A DNA stretch of 64,000 nucleotides from Paraburkholderia sejongensis (GTDB taxonomy: Bacteria; Pseudomonadota; Gammaproteobacteria; Burkholderiales; Burkholderiaceae): assembly GCF_020880815.1 (NCBI RefSeq), contig NZ_JAJITD010000019.1:85127-149126 (forward strand), given 5' to 3'. The position numbers and the translations under genes were made by a program. Positions within the stretch are counted from its first letter, which is position 1. Each line of letters opens with the position of its first letter. The notes under the pieces are model-generated. The model was not told the origin of the DNA and made no database searches. It saw only the letters and a list, made by a program, of their open reading frames with translations. This document shows positions 1-8,169 of this stretch, one piece after another.

Positions 1-40
1 TGGCCGGTGCGCATGAGCGCATTTGAGGCGCGCTCGATTC

Positions 41-84
41 GCGTTTGAATCCCGCTTGACGCGCGCTTGGATCCCGTTTGACGC
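41..84. repeat. two tandem 22-bp near-identical units
   Basis: Two adjacent 22-bp units, 41-62 and 63-84, agree at 19 of 22 positions; each carries the core ATCCCG(C/T)TTGACGC. They lie downstream of the TAXI receptor gene on the minus strand. No gene is seen in 1-141 and the function of the repeat is unknown. Confidence 0.5.
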
Positions 85-141
85 GCCCGCGCGTGCCGCC
101 GCTTCACCGCGAGCGCCACGCGGCCGGCTACCGCTAGTGCG

Positions 142-1212
142 CTATTTGCACAGCAACAGCATCCGCTCCTGCTCCGAGCACGGCGTGCGCGGTTTCTGCG
201 CGGCCTGCACGGCCGTCGCGTTCTGTGCGGTGCGGTTCGCGAGGCACGCGCGCAGATGTTTCTCGACCGGCGAGTAGTACTTCCAGCCGCGCACGAGAGT
301 CGGCAGTTCGAGTTTCACCTGCTTCCATTTCGGGTGGCCGTGCTCCTGTAAATTGTCGAAGTTCGCGCACAACGAGTCGGCAAAATGATTCAGATTACTA
401 ACCGTGTCGCGCAGGCCGTAGTCGTAGGTAACCAGAAACGCCTTCACCGTCAGGCCGGGTACGTCTTCCTTGAGCCAGGTCGGATAGCTGCTTTGCCGGA
501 TCGTGGTCGGAAAATAGGTCTGTTTCGCGCGCGTGGTTTCCGCCGCGTTCGGGTCGACCGGCAGTAGCCGCAACTGCGACAGCAACTCGGGTTTCATCTG
601 GGTGAACAGGTTCGCCGGCTGGCCGACCACGATGATCGCGACGTCGACCTTGTTGACGATCAGCGCGGCTAGCGCATCCTCGTTGCTCAGATGCTGGACG
701 TTCTGTTCGGGAATCGGCTGGCCGAACATCAGTCGATAGAGCGTCGTCGCCGACTGCGCGGTGCCGCTGCCGAGCAGCCCGACGCTGATGTTTTTGCCCT
801 TGATGTCGGCGAGCGTCTTGAGCGGCGAGTCCGCACGCACGACGACGTTAATTTCCTCGTCGTAGAGCGGCATGATCAGCCGCAATGGCCGGATGGTCGT
901 GCCCGCATCGGGGTTGCCCGAGTTGGCCATGTCGATGAACGCCTGGTACACGTCCGACTGCACCAGCGCGAGCTTCACGTTCGGCTCGTAACGCATCCGC
1001 TGCACGTTTTCGGCCGAGCCTTTCGACGCCACTACTTCGAGATCGATGTTGACCGGCGGAGCCACCCATTTCGCCAGATCGTTGCCGATCTGGATATAGG
1101 TGCCGCGCTCGGGACCGGTGACGATCTTGTAGTGCGCCGGTTCGGCGCTCGCCGCCAGACCTGGAAGCAGTGCCGCCAGCGCCAGCCACCCCGCGAAAAG
1201 TCTCTTCAGCAT
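142..1212 (-). CDS. TAXI-family TRAP transporter solute-binding receptor
   Basis: A 356-residue periplasmic binding protein. It opens with a Sec signal peptide (positive MLKR, hydrophobic core, cleavage probably after LAASA near residue 23), followed by the TAXI-family motif ITGPERGTYIQIGNDLAKW-like stretch near residues 31-49 and a typical 'KTLADIKGKNISVGLLGSGT' region. Proteins of this family capture small organic acids such as glutamate or 2-oxoglutarate and deliver them to a fused DctQM permease. No permease gene lies beside it in this window, so it is an orphan receptor here. The C-terminus has an extra Cys-containing tail of about 30 residues beyond the usual family length. Family assignment is firm; the ligand is unknown. 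Confidence 0.9.
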   Translation of the reverse strand: MLKRLFAGWLALAALLPGLAASAEPAHYKIVTGPERGTYIQIGNDLAKWVAPPVNIDLEVVASKGSAENVQRMRYEPNVKLALVQSDVYQAFIDMANSGNPDAGTTIRPLRLIMPLYDEEINVVVRADSPLKTLADIKGKNISVGLLGSGTAQSATTLYRLMFGQPIPEQNVQHLSNEDALAALIVNKVDVAIIVVGQPANLFTQMKPELLSQLRLLPVDPNAAETTRAKQTYFPTTIRQSSYPTWLKEDVPGLTVKAFLVTYDYGLRDTVSNLNHFADSLCANFDNLQEHGHPKWKQVKLELPTLVRGWKYYSPVEKHLRACLANRTAQNATAVQAAQKPRTPCSEQERMLLLCK

Positions 1213-1564
1213 GGTCTTTCTACCTATCGGTCAGGTTGATCCAGCTTCGCGCGCGGGTCGCACGCCAAGCACCAGAGATCCGGTTGCCATGTCATGTTCG
1301 AGCCGCTGTGAAGGTCGGTCCGTCTGTTGCCGCTCAGAAGACGCCCAATAATGTGCGGGGTAGAACAGACAGCGGCCGCTTGATTCGGTATGCGAATAGT
1401 TTCCCTCTGGCCAGGTCGCGCGATGCGCGTCCGCAGCGTCGCGTGAACCTTGAGGCGGCACCGTGTGCTGCCGAGGGTTCATGCGACAGGCGGGCGTGCC
1501 GGTTGCGGTCGACCCGGTTGCACGGGTGTTGTCCGGTCGCTGCCGGCGGTGGTTCGCCGGGCGC
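1213..1564. other. intergenic, no recognised feature
   Basis: About 350 bases between two minus-strand genes. It should hold the promoter of the TAXI receptor gene. I see no convincing small gene, RNA or terminator; open frames here have burkholderial shadow-frame composition (Arg/Ala-rich). Confidence 0.4.
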
Positions 1565-2824
1565 TTACGCGGCCGCGGCCGTCTGCTGTGGCGCGTGCGC
1601 GAGCGCTGCGCCCGGCGGCACTGCGCCCGGCGCCGCCGCATGCGGTGGCGTGAGCGGCGCCCAGCCGGTCTCGCGAATCACGCGTTCGAGTATGGTTTTT
1701 GCCGCATCGTTGCTGCTGTCGATCGCCAGTGCGTCGTTCGCGTGCTGACGCGCGCATGGCCACGATTGCTGCGCGACGCAGGTCTGCGCGGCCTGCAATG
1801 CGCGGTCGCGGCGCTCGACGAGCGGGCGCATCTGGCCGGCCAGATCGCGTGCGTCGCTGTTGCCGGGTTGCAGCGTCTGGACCACGGCGAGCGCGGCGAG
1901 CGCCTGCGAAAGGTCGTTCGCGTGGAACGCGGTGCGCGCGGCCTGCAGCGCTTGCGCGGCGTCGCGGTACTGCGGCGCGGGCCGCACGGTGGCCGCGGCG
2001 AGCGGCGGCGTGGGCGCGCCGGGTGCCGCGGGCGCGGCAGGTGCAGCCGGTGCCGCGGGGGCGACCGCAGCAAGCGGCGCCGCGGGCGCGACTCGCGCGA
2101 TCGCGGCAGCAGGCGCGGCTGGCGTAGGCGCAGGTGCGGGCGCAGGCGCGGGCGCGGGCGGGGCGGCATTAGCGGCAGTCTGAGGCGCGGCGGTCGGCGC
2201 GGCAGCGGCGGGTGCAACCGGGCGGGGCGTCGCGGCCGCATGCGCGCCGAGCGCCTGCGCTGTGGTCGGCGCCGCCGCCAGCGGCGCGATGGTGCCGGCC
2301 GTGATGGAGCCGGTCGGCGCGGTGCCGGCGATTGGTCTGGGATCCTGAGTAATCTGCTCGACACCCTTGTCTTCTGATTCGCCGCCGACGCTAAATAGCG
2401 CATAAGCGACGTAGGCAACCACGCCCACGACGATCGCGCCTATCACGTACAGCACACGGCGGATCGTCTGCGCAGGGTTGCGCGGCGCATAGTACGGATC
2501 CTCGAACTCGGGGATCGTCGTTTCCGTAGTCGATACCAGCGCGGTGTGTCGGAGCGGCTGGCTGGGCAGCAGATCTTCGGTATGCAGCGCGGGCGTGGCC
2601 AGGCTTGCTGCGTCAGCGCTGCCGGGCGCGTCGTCGAAATGCGGCAGCGGCTTGTGCGTGGCACTCGCGCGGCTGCCGGGAATGCCGCTGCGGTGATGCG
2701 GATCCCATTCGAGCGGATGCGCGGTGCCGCAATACGGACATAAATCGACTTGCCGGTACAGCGCGCCGCCGCAGCGTTTGCAGGGTGTCGGAAAACTTTG
2801 GCCAGTTGCTGTCTGGGTAGACAT
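1565..2824 (-). CDS. zinc-ribbon, single-pass membrane protein with Ala/Pro-rich linker
   Basis: A 419-residue protein of unknown function. Residues 15-33 form a rubredoxin-like zinc ribbon (CKRC ... CPYCG, Cys 15, 18, 29 and 32). A cytosolic linker follows, then one transmembrane helix at about 124-147. Next come roughly 120 residues of Pro/Ala low complexity, including a (PA)n run. The C-terminal third (YRDAAQALQAARTAFHANDLSQAL and onward) looks like two or more TPR-type helical repeats holding Cys residues. The layout, with the ribbon inside and repeats outside, suggests a membrane-anchored scaffold or sensor, but that is inference. The repetitive GCC/GCG codons at 1990-2200 are prone to length change. 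Confidence 0.8.
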   Translation of the reverse strand: MSTQTATGQSFPTPCKRCGGALYRQVDLCPYCGTAHPLEWDPHHRSGIPGSRASATHKPLPHFDDAPGSADAASLATPALHTEDLLPSQPLRHTALVSTTETTIPEFEDPYYAPRNPAQTIRRVLYVIGAIVVGVVAYVAYALFSVGGESEDKGVEQITQDPRPIAGTAPTGSITAGTIAPLAAAPTTAQALGAHAAATPRPVAPAAAAPTAAPQTAANAAPPAPAPAPAPAPTPAAPAAAIARVAPAAPLAAVAPAAPAAPAAPAAPGAPTPPLAAATVRPAPQYRDAAQALQAARTAFHANDLSQALAALAVVQTLQPGNSDARDLAGQMRPLVERRDRALQAAQTCVAQQSWPCARQHANDALAIDSSNDAAKTILERVIRETGWAPLTPPHAAAPGAVPPGAALAHAPQQTAAAA

Positions 2825-3240
2825 GCCGTGGACCCACCTTTAGTAAACGATGCCATGAAGGCATGCTCCGGATCGTGTTGAGGCAGGAGCCTTGTCCGCG
2901 GAAATACGATCCACATGCGGGGAGAGTCTCGGAGACGTAAGTCTCGCCTACGTTGGTGAGGGTTCCAATATGTGGCGTTTCAAACAGAACGTCAATTGCC
3001 AGGGGCCCCTATGTTGTGTGCGCTAACGCACACTCTGGCGTATGAAGAAAGTCGGCGCGCGTGCGCAACGCATCGCGTGCCGCGAAGAAAATGGCCGTCA
3101 GAATGAAAACGAGGCCGACGCGTTGAGCGTGCGGCCTCGTTGCGGAGAGGGGCGTCGTGCGCGTGCATCAGTGACGTACATCACGGACGTACATTAAGCG
3201 CTTCCATCAGCGCCGCGCGCGCCTGTTTCGCCGACACTTT
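2825..3240. other. intergenic with palindromes and short direct repeats
   Basis: About 415 bases between two minus-strand genes. It contains a 7-bp perfect inverted repeat GTGTGCG/CGCACAC at 3016-3033, the self-complementary AGGGGCCCCT at 3001-3010, and the direct repeat GACGTACAT at 3173-3181 and 3186-3194 (13-bp period). The palindromes lie roughly 180-210 bases upstream of the zinc-ribbon gene and could be regulatory; no coding sequence is supported. Confidence 0.4.
3104..3141 (-). terminator. probable intrinsic terminator of the efflux gene
   Basis: On the minus strand a perfect 10-bp stem AACGAGGCCG/CGGCCTCGTT (3108-3141) with a 14-nt loop is followed by TTTTCATT. It lies about 100 bases past the stop codon of the DHA2 efflux gene and is the natural end of that transcript. 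Confidence 0.65.
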
Positions 3241-4776
3241 TTAGTGCTTGCGCAGCGGATGATCCTTCAGCAGCCACGCGAGAACGAACGCCAGCACCAC
3301 CACGCAGGCGGCCGACAGATAAACCGTGTGCAGCGCGCCGGCGAACGCATGCAGATAGTCGCTGCGCAATGCTTCGGGTAACTGATGGATTGCCGTTGGC
3401 CCGAGCGCATGCGGCAGTTCGGTATCGGGTGGGATCAGTTTTTCGAGGCGGGCGCTCAACCCGTTTGAGAACACCGCGCCAAAGCCGGCCACGCCGATCG
3501 AACCGCCGATCGAGCGGAACAGTGTCACGCCCGAGGTGGCCACACCCATGTGTTTGAACTCGACGGTGTTTTGCACCGCAAGCACCAGCACCTGCATCAC
3601 CATGCCCAGACCGCAGCCGAGCAGACCCATGTACAGATACATCACATGAACCGGCGTGTCGATCTGCAGGCGCGCGAGCAGCAGCATCGCCACCGACACG
3701 AGGAAGGTGCCGATGATCGGAAAAATCCGGTACTTGCCGATCTTGCTGATGATGCGTCCGGTCACCATCGACATGATGAACAGGCCGCCCATCATCGGCA
3801 GCATCTGCATGCCGGCATGTGACGGCGTGGAGTTTTTCACGACCTGCAGATAGAGCGGAATGAACGTCACCGAACCGAACAGCGATACGCCGATGATGAA
3901 GCTGGCCAGACTGCTGATCAGGAACGTGCGCTGTTTGAACAGTTCGAGCGGCATGATCGGTTCGGCCGCGGTGCGTTCCTCGTGAATGAAACCCCAGATC
4001 GACACGAGGCCGATGCCGAGCGTGAACCACAGTTGCGGCGAGGTCCACGGCAGGATCGTGCCGCCCTGGCTCGTAAACAGGATGATGCAGGTCAGCGCGC
4101 CGGCGAGAAACGCGGCGCCCATATAGTCGATCGTGTGCTTCACCTGCTGCACGCGCGGTTTGAACACCGCGCCGATCACCAGCAGCGACACGACGCCGAG
4201 CGGCAGGTTGATATAAAAGATCCAGCGCCATGTGAGGTGCTCGACGAGAAAGCCGCCGAGCAGCGGGCCGATCACCGTGGCCAGACCGAACACGCCGCCG
4301 AACACCCCCTGAAACCGGCCGCGCTCGGCGGGCGGAATCACGTCGGCGATCGCGGCCATCGTGACCACCAGCAGGCCGCCGCCACCGAGACCTTGCAGCG
4401 CGCGCAGCACGATCAGCTGGCTCATGTTCTGCGCGATCCCACACAGCGCGGAGCCGACGAGGAACACGACAATCGCGGTCTGCAGCACGATCTTGCGGCC
4501 GAACAGGTCGCCGAACTTGCCGTACAACGGCACGACGATCGTCGAGCTGAGCAGGTAGGCAGTCACGACCCACGACAGATTGTTGAGCCCGCCGAGTTCG
4601 CCGACGATGGTCGGCAGCGCGGTCGACACGATGGTCTGATCGAGTGCGGCGAGCAGCATGACGAGCAGCAGAGCCGGAAACAGCAGGCGCACCGGCGGAT
4701 GCTCGGTGGCGGCCGGGACCGCCTGCCGATCCGGCTGGGCGGAGTCGACGGACGGGTTCGTGACGGGTTGATTCAT
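3241..4776 (-). CDS. DHA2-family MFS multidrug efflux transporter (EmrB/QacA type)
   Basis: A 511-residue inner-membrane proton-driven antiporter with 14 predicted membrane segments, the standard length for the DHA2 drug:H+ group. Visible motifs are the early 'LDQTIVSTALPTI' (motif D1), 'YGKFGDLFGRK' (motif A) and 'GLGGGGLLVV' (motif B/C region) in the N-terminal half. It is divergent from a TetR gene 75 bases away, the common arrangement in which the regulator represses the pump and is released by a drug ligand. The substrate cannot be told from sequence. Confidence 0.92.
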   Translation of the reverse strand: MNQPVTNPSVDSAQPDRQAVPAATEHPPVRLLFPALLLVMLLAALDQTIVSTALPTIVGELGGLNNLSWVVTAYLLSSTIVVPLYGKFGDLFGRKIVLQTAIVVFLVGSALCGIAQNMSQLIVLRALQGLGGGGLLVVTMAAIADVIPPAERGRFQGVFGGVFGLATVIGPLLGGFLVEHLTWRWIFYINLPLGVVSLLVIGAVFKPRVQQVKHTIDYMGAAFLAGALTCIILFTSQGGTILPWTSPQLWFTLGIGLVSIWGFIHEERTAAEPIMPLELFKQRTFLISSLASFIIGVSLFGSVTFIPLYLQVVKNSTPSHAGMQMLPMMGGLFIMSMVTGRIISKIGKYRIFPIIGTFLVSVAMLLLARLQIDTPVHVMYLYMGLLGCGLGMVMQVLVLAVQNTVEFKHMGVATSGVTLFRSIGGSIGVAGFGAVFSNGLSARLEKLIPPDTELPHALGPTAIHQLPEALRSDYLHAFAGALHTVYLSAACVVVLAFVLAWLLKDHPLRKH

Positions 4777-4793
4777 GGTGACGACGCGTTGAA

Positions 4794-4815
4794 ATTAATT
4801 AACGTGGCGATTAAT
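4794..4815. promoter_or_regulatory. candidate TetR operator between divergent tetR and MFS genes
   Basis: Two copies of the self-palindromic hexamer ATTAAT (4794-4799 and 4810-4815), 16 bp centre to centre, sit in an AT-rich island in the 75-bp divergent intergenic space. The position and two-fold symmetry fit a TetR dimer site controlling both genes. This is inference from pattern and location. Confidence 0.5.
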
Positions 4816-4851
4816 ATATGCGACATCGCCTCCAACGTCAAATTGAATGCA

Positions 4852-5541
4852 ATGGCAAGGATTCCAGCAGACGGCCCCGCAGCGGCCACGCCCGCAACCA
4901 CCCGCCGCCCGGGCCGGCCGAGCGGCGCCGCGCGCGGCCCCGAACAGCGCGCGCGCCTGCTCGACGCCGCGCTTACGCTGTTCGCCAGGCAGGGCATCTT
5001 CGAAACCTCGCTCGGCGAGATTGCCCGCGAGGCCGGCTTCACGCCGGCGATGATGCATTACTACTTCAAGAACCGCGATCAACTGCTGGACGTGCTGATC
5101 GACGAGCGTTTCATGCCGTTGCGCGAGAGCCTCGGCGTGCCGTTTCACGAGCATCCGGACGATCCGGTCGCGGCGATCACGCAGCTCACGCAGCGCCTGG
5201 TGCAGGTCGCGAGCGACAATCCGTGGTTCGCGTCGTTGTGGGTGCGCGAAGTGATCAGCGACGGCGGCCTGCTGCGCCAGCGCATGCACGAACGCTACGG
5301 CTACGCGAACCAGAAGGCGTCGCTGCTGGCGATCGCGCGCTGGCAGAAAGAAGGGCGCCTGAACGCAGCGCTGGAGCCCGCGCTCGTATTCGTCACGCTG
5401 CTCGGCATGACGATCCTGCCGCTCGCGACGTCGAAGCTGTGGCGCAACGATCCGGTCCGGCGCAACCTCGGCGCCGCCGACATCGCGCGGCATGCGGTTG
5501 CGCTGCTGGTGCAGGGGATCGGGCCGGCCGAGGGCAACTGA
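4852..5541 (+). CDS. TetR/AcrR family transcriptional regulator
   Basis: A 229-residue regulator. After a Pro/Ala/Arg-rich tail of about 30 residues comes the TetR N-terminal helix-turn-helix: RARLLDAALTLFARQG ... LGEIAREAGFTPAMMHYYFKNRDQLLDVL. The rest is an all-helical ligand domain. The open frame extends far upstream over the antisense of the efflux gene; the ATG at 4852 was chosen because family homology begins just after it. It is divergent from the DHA2 pump, which it probably represses. Confidence 0.9.
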   Translation: MARIPADGPAAATPATTRRPGRPSGAARGPEQRARLLDAALTLFARQGIFETSLGEIAREAGFTPAMMHYYFKNRDQLLDVLIDERFMPLRESLGVPFHEHPDDPVAAITQLTQRLVQVASDNPWFASLWVREVISDGGLLRQRMHERYGYANQKASLLAIARWQKEGRLNAALEPALVFVTLLGMTILPLATSKLWRNDPVRRNLGAADIARHAVALLVQGIGPAEGN

Positions 5542-5733
5542 AGCCCCCCGATGCATCGGCAGCCCGAGGCCGTTTATCGGCCACACGTTCGCCGCTTCGC
5601 GCCAAACCGATGCGCATGCCACGAGCCGTGCCGCGAAGGCACGCCACATGCTACCTGTCCGGTTGAATGCGAGGCCGCGCAACCAGAAGCACTGCGTGGC
5701 ATCGCGCGAACTACACGAAGGACAGAAAAGCTA

Positions 5734-5781
5734 GCCGGCGGGGAACGCGGTGCGAACGGGGTTCGCACGAACCGCGCCGGC
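5734..5781. repeat. nested inverted repeat downstream of tetR
   Basis: An outer stem GCCGGCG/CGCCGGC (5734-5740 and 5775-5781) encloses a perfect inner stem GTGCGAAC/GTTCGCAC with a 3-nt loop (5750-5768). It lies in the 445-base space between tetR and the receiver gene. It could end tetR transcription or act as a processing site. Confidence 0.45.
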
Positions 5782-5844
5782 GAGTCGGGTGCCGGCAATC
5801 GGTGAGCCGCGGAAAACTGCGGAAAGCAGACAGCACTATCGCGG

Positions 5845-5867
5845 CGGCTGCCGAAAGCCGTTTTTTT
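5845..5867 (+). terminator. short stem followed by seven T residues
   Basis: CGGCT pairs with AGCCG around a short loop, directly followed by T7 (5861-5867). It is an intrinsic-terminator shape on the plus strand, downstream of tetR and about 120 bases before the receiver gene. It could end the tetR transcript or act as an attenuator for the receiver gene. The rest of 5542-5986 shows no gene. Confidence 0.5.
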
Positions 5868-5986
5868 CATCGGCGTGCAATTTTGGCGCGTTACCGTGCG
5901 CACGCGTTGTACTCGGGACGGCTGTGAGCGATGCTTTAAAATCGCGGACCGCTCTGCAACTCGGCGTGCGAAATCGAGTCGGAATC

Positions 5987-6505
5987 ATGGACAGCAACAC
6001 CCTGGCCGCGCATCTGGGCGGCGAGCAGCAAAATGACAGTTTGGCCGGTTCGGATGTCCTGACCGGTTTCTCAGCGCAACAACAGAAACAGAAAATGAAC
6101 GCAGCAATGAGGCTCGATCAAGCCACGATCGTGCTGGTGGAAGACGACCCGGACAGCCGGGAGTCGCTAACCCTGTTACTCGAGGCCGAAGGCGCGAACG
6201 TGTGCGCGGTGGCGGATGCCGAAGAGGGCGTCGAAGCCGCGATGCGGCTGTTGCCCGATGCCGTCGTCTGCGACCTCGATCTGCCGGCAATGGACGGCTT
6301 CTACCTGATCCAGAAACTGCGCGATCACGAGATTCGCGGCGATCACTCGCCGGCGGTGGCGGTGGCGCTCACCGGCCATACCGACGACGCATACCGTCTG
6401 CGCAGCATCGGCGAAGGCTTCCAGCATTTCATGACCAAACCCGCATTGCCCGAAGATCTCGTCACGTTGCTGCACGACGCGATCGACGCGCGCGGGGTGC
6501 GCTGA
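5987..6505 (+). CDS. stand-alone receiver-domain response regulator
   Basis: A 172-residue protein made of an unstructured N-terminal tail of about 40 residues and one CheY-like receiver domain. The acidic pair (VLVEDD), the phosphorylatable Asp in 'VVCDLDLPAMDG' and the conserved Lys in 'FMTKPA' are all present. There is no DNA-binding or enzymatic output domain, so it probably works through protein contact or as a phosphate sink. No kinase is adjacent. The start at 5987 is uncertain; ATG codons at 6095 and 6107 would give just the receiver domain, and none has a strong ribosome site. Confidence 0.8.
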   Translation: MDSNTLAAHLGGEQQNDSLAGSDVLTGFSAQQQKQKMNAAMRLDQATIVLVEDDPDSRESLTLLLEAEGANVCAVADAEEGVEAAMRLLPDAVVCDLDLPAMDGFYLIQKLRDHEIRGDHSPAVAVALTGHTDDAYRLRSIGEGFQHFMTKPALPEDLVTLLHDAIDARGVR

Positions 6506-6619
6506 GTTTCGCGTTGCACGTCGCCGGTTAGCGGTTCGTCGCGGGTGTCGGGTATCGAGCGGTGCAGGCCGGTGCGCGGCGGGTCGGCCGCGGTTAGCTG
6601 CGGGTTAGCCTGGGGGTAG

Positions 6620-7231
6620 TTATTTCGTCGCTGTCGTAGCCGCCGGCGCGGCGGCAGCCGCTGCTTCAGCCGCCTGACAGGCCGCGCACAATCCCTTCAG
6701 TTCGATTTCATCGCTCGCGAGCCGGTAGCCCGCGTCCTCGATCTGTGCAACCAGCGCCTGGCGCAGCTTCGGCTGGTGCAGTTCGGTGACGCTGCCGCAC
6801 TGCTGACACACGACGAGGATGCCGTGCTGACATTGCGTCAGGTCGTGACAGACGGTGAACGCATTGATCGACTCGATCCGGTGCACGAGTCCGGCCGAGA
6901 GCAGAAAGTCGAGCGCGCGGTACACGGTCGGCGGCGCCGACCCGGGATGGATCTGGCGCATTTCGTCAAGCAGCGAGTACGCCTTGGTCGCGCGGCCAGA
7001 GTTCAGCAGCAGTTCGAGCACTTTGCGGCGGATCGGCGTGAGCTTTTCGCCGCGTTCACGGCAATATTGCTCGGCGAGTGCGAGGGCGGCTTCCTGCGAC
7101 GGGTCGTGCGCGTGCGCCTCATGGCTGTCGTGATGCGCATGAGCGGCATGCGCATCAATGGAGTGGGCGGAATGGGCAAGGTCGGCGGGCGAGGGCTGAG
7201 GGCCGGTCGCGGCGGGCTTGGGGGTCTTCAT
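6620..7231 (-). CDS. Fur-family transcriptional regulator, Zur-like
   Basis: A 203-residue metal-responsive repressor. The N-terminal tail (about residues 20-45) is rich in His (HAAHAHHDSHEAHAHD), an uncommon extension that could bind zinc. The winged-helix DNA-binding part follows (KLTPIRRKVLELLLNSGRATKAYSLLDEM ... PPTVYRALDFLLSAGLVHRI). The dimer and metal domain has both structural CxxC pairs (VVCQQCGSV and GLCAACQ). The 'AYSLLDEM' and late CxxC spacing resemble Zur rather than iron-type Fur. The start at 7231 was taken over an upstream in-frame codon because the longer form adds sequence unlike the family. No zinc uptake genes adjoin it here. Confidence 0.85.
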   Translation of the reverse strand: MKTPKPAATGPQPSPADLAHSAHSIDAHAAHAHHDSHEAHAHDPSQEAALALAEQYCRERGEKLTPIRRKVLELLLNSGRATKAYSLLDEMRQIHPGSAPPTVYRALDFLLSAGLVHRIESINAFTVCHDLTQCQHGILVVCQQCGSVTELHQPKLRQALVAQIEDAGYRLASDEIELKGLCAACQAAEAAAAAAPAATTATK

Positions 7232-7346
7232 GCGTCGATTATAGAGGCCCGCGGGCCGCGCCGCCCCGGCGCACTTGCCCCACGGGACGGGCACCGGCAA
7301 ACGCAACTGGCGGCTCGGCGCCCGCGCGGCCTCCCGATTGCGTTTA

Positions 7347-7973
7347 TCAGGTCAGCGGAAAATCCACGTACTTCTTGAATCCCGAGCGCGTCGCGAGACG
7401 CGAATACCAGCGCTCGAGATTCGGCAGCGGCGGCCGTTCGATGCCATCGAGCCCGAACCAGCGCTTCGCATACGCGCCGATCACGATGTCGGCCAGCGTG
7501 AACTTCTCGCCTTCGAGAAAGAAGCGCCCCTGCAGATGCGTGTCGAGCAGACGCCACAGCGCGGTGACCGCTGTCACGTCGGCGGCGAGCTTGGTCGCGT
7601 CGCGCTCGGCGGCCGGCGTACGCACCAAGGCCCAGAACACCGGGCGTTCGGTCGGCTGCAATGTAGACAGCGACCAGTCGAGCCAGCGGTCGATACTCGC
7701 GCGCAGTTTGGGCTCGGCCGGATACAGCAGGCTCGATTCGCCGTATTGCATCGCCAGATAGCGCAGGATCGAGTTGGATTCCCACAGCACGAAGTCGTCG
7801 TCGACCAGCGTCGGAATCTTGCCGGTCGGGTTCATCGCGAGATAGTCGGGTTCGTTGTTGCGGCCGAATTGCAGGCCGGCGTCGATGCGGTCGAACGGCA
7901 GCACGAGTTCGTCGCAACACCACAAAATTTTCTGGACGTTGACCGAGTTGGTGCGTCCCCAGATCGTAATCAT
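7347..7973 (-). CDS. glutathione S-transferase family protein
   Basis: A 208-residue cytosolic GST. It has an N-terminal thioredoxin-fold domain (ITIWGRTNSVNVQKILWCCDEL; the conserved 'NPTGKIPTLVDDDF' cis-Pro loop and 'LWESNSILRYLA' glutathione contact) and an all-helical C-terminal domain. The Ser/Asn region near residue 9 takes the usual catalytic position. An AAAGGA ribosome site 8 bases before the ATG at 7973 decides this start over an upstream one. The substrate is unknown; many burkholderial paralogues exist. Confidence 0.9.
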   Translation of the reverse strand: MITIWGRTNSVNVQKILWCCDELVLPFDRIDAGLQFGRNNEPDYLAMNPTGKIPTLVDDDFVLWESNSILRYLAMQYGESSLLYPAEPKLRASIDRWLDWSLSTLQPTERPVFWALVRTPAAERDATKLAADVTAVTALWRLLDTHLQGRFFLEGEKFTLADIVIGAYAKRWFGLDGIERPPLPNLERWYSRLATRSGFKKYVDFPLT

Positions 7974-8169
7974 CCGGTCAATCCTTTCTCTTACGGTTGG
8001 CAAGCCGCGCAGCGCGCGCGGCGTTCAGCCGGTAACGATACACGATGCGCGTGCCGTTGCACTGATGCGAGTGCGCAGCGGCTCTTTCGAGCGACCTGCC
8101 GATGCGTACAATGACCGCACCCTGATTCGCACCGCCGGCTCGGGCACCCCAAACACACTGAGGCACCGC

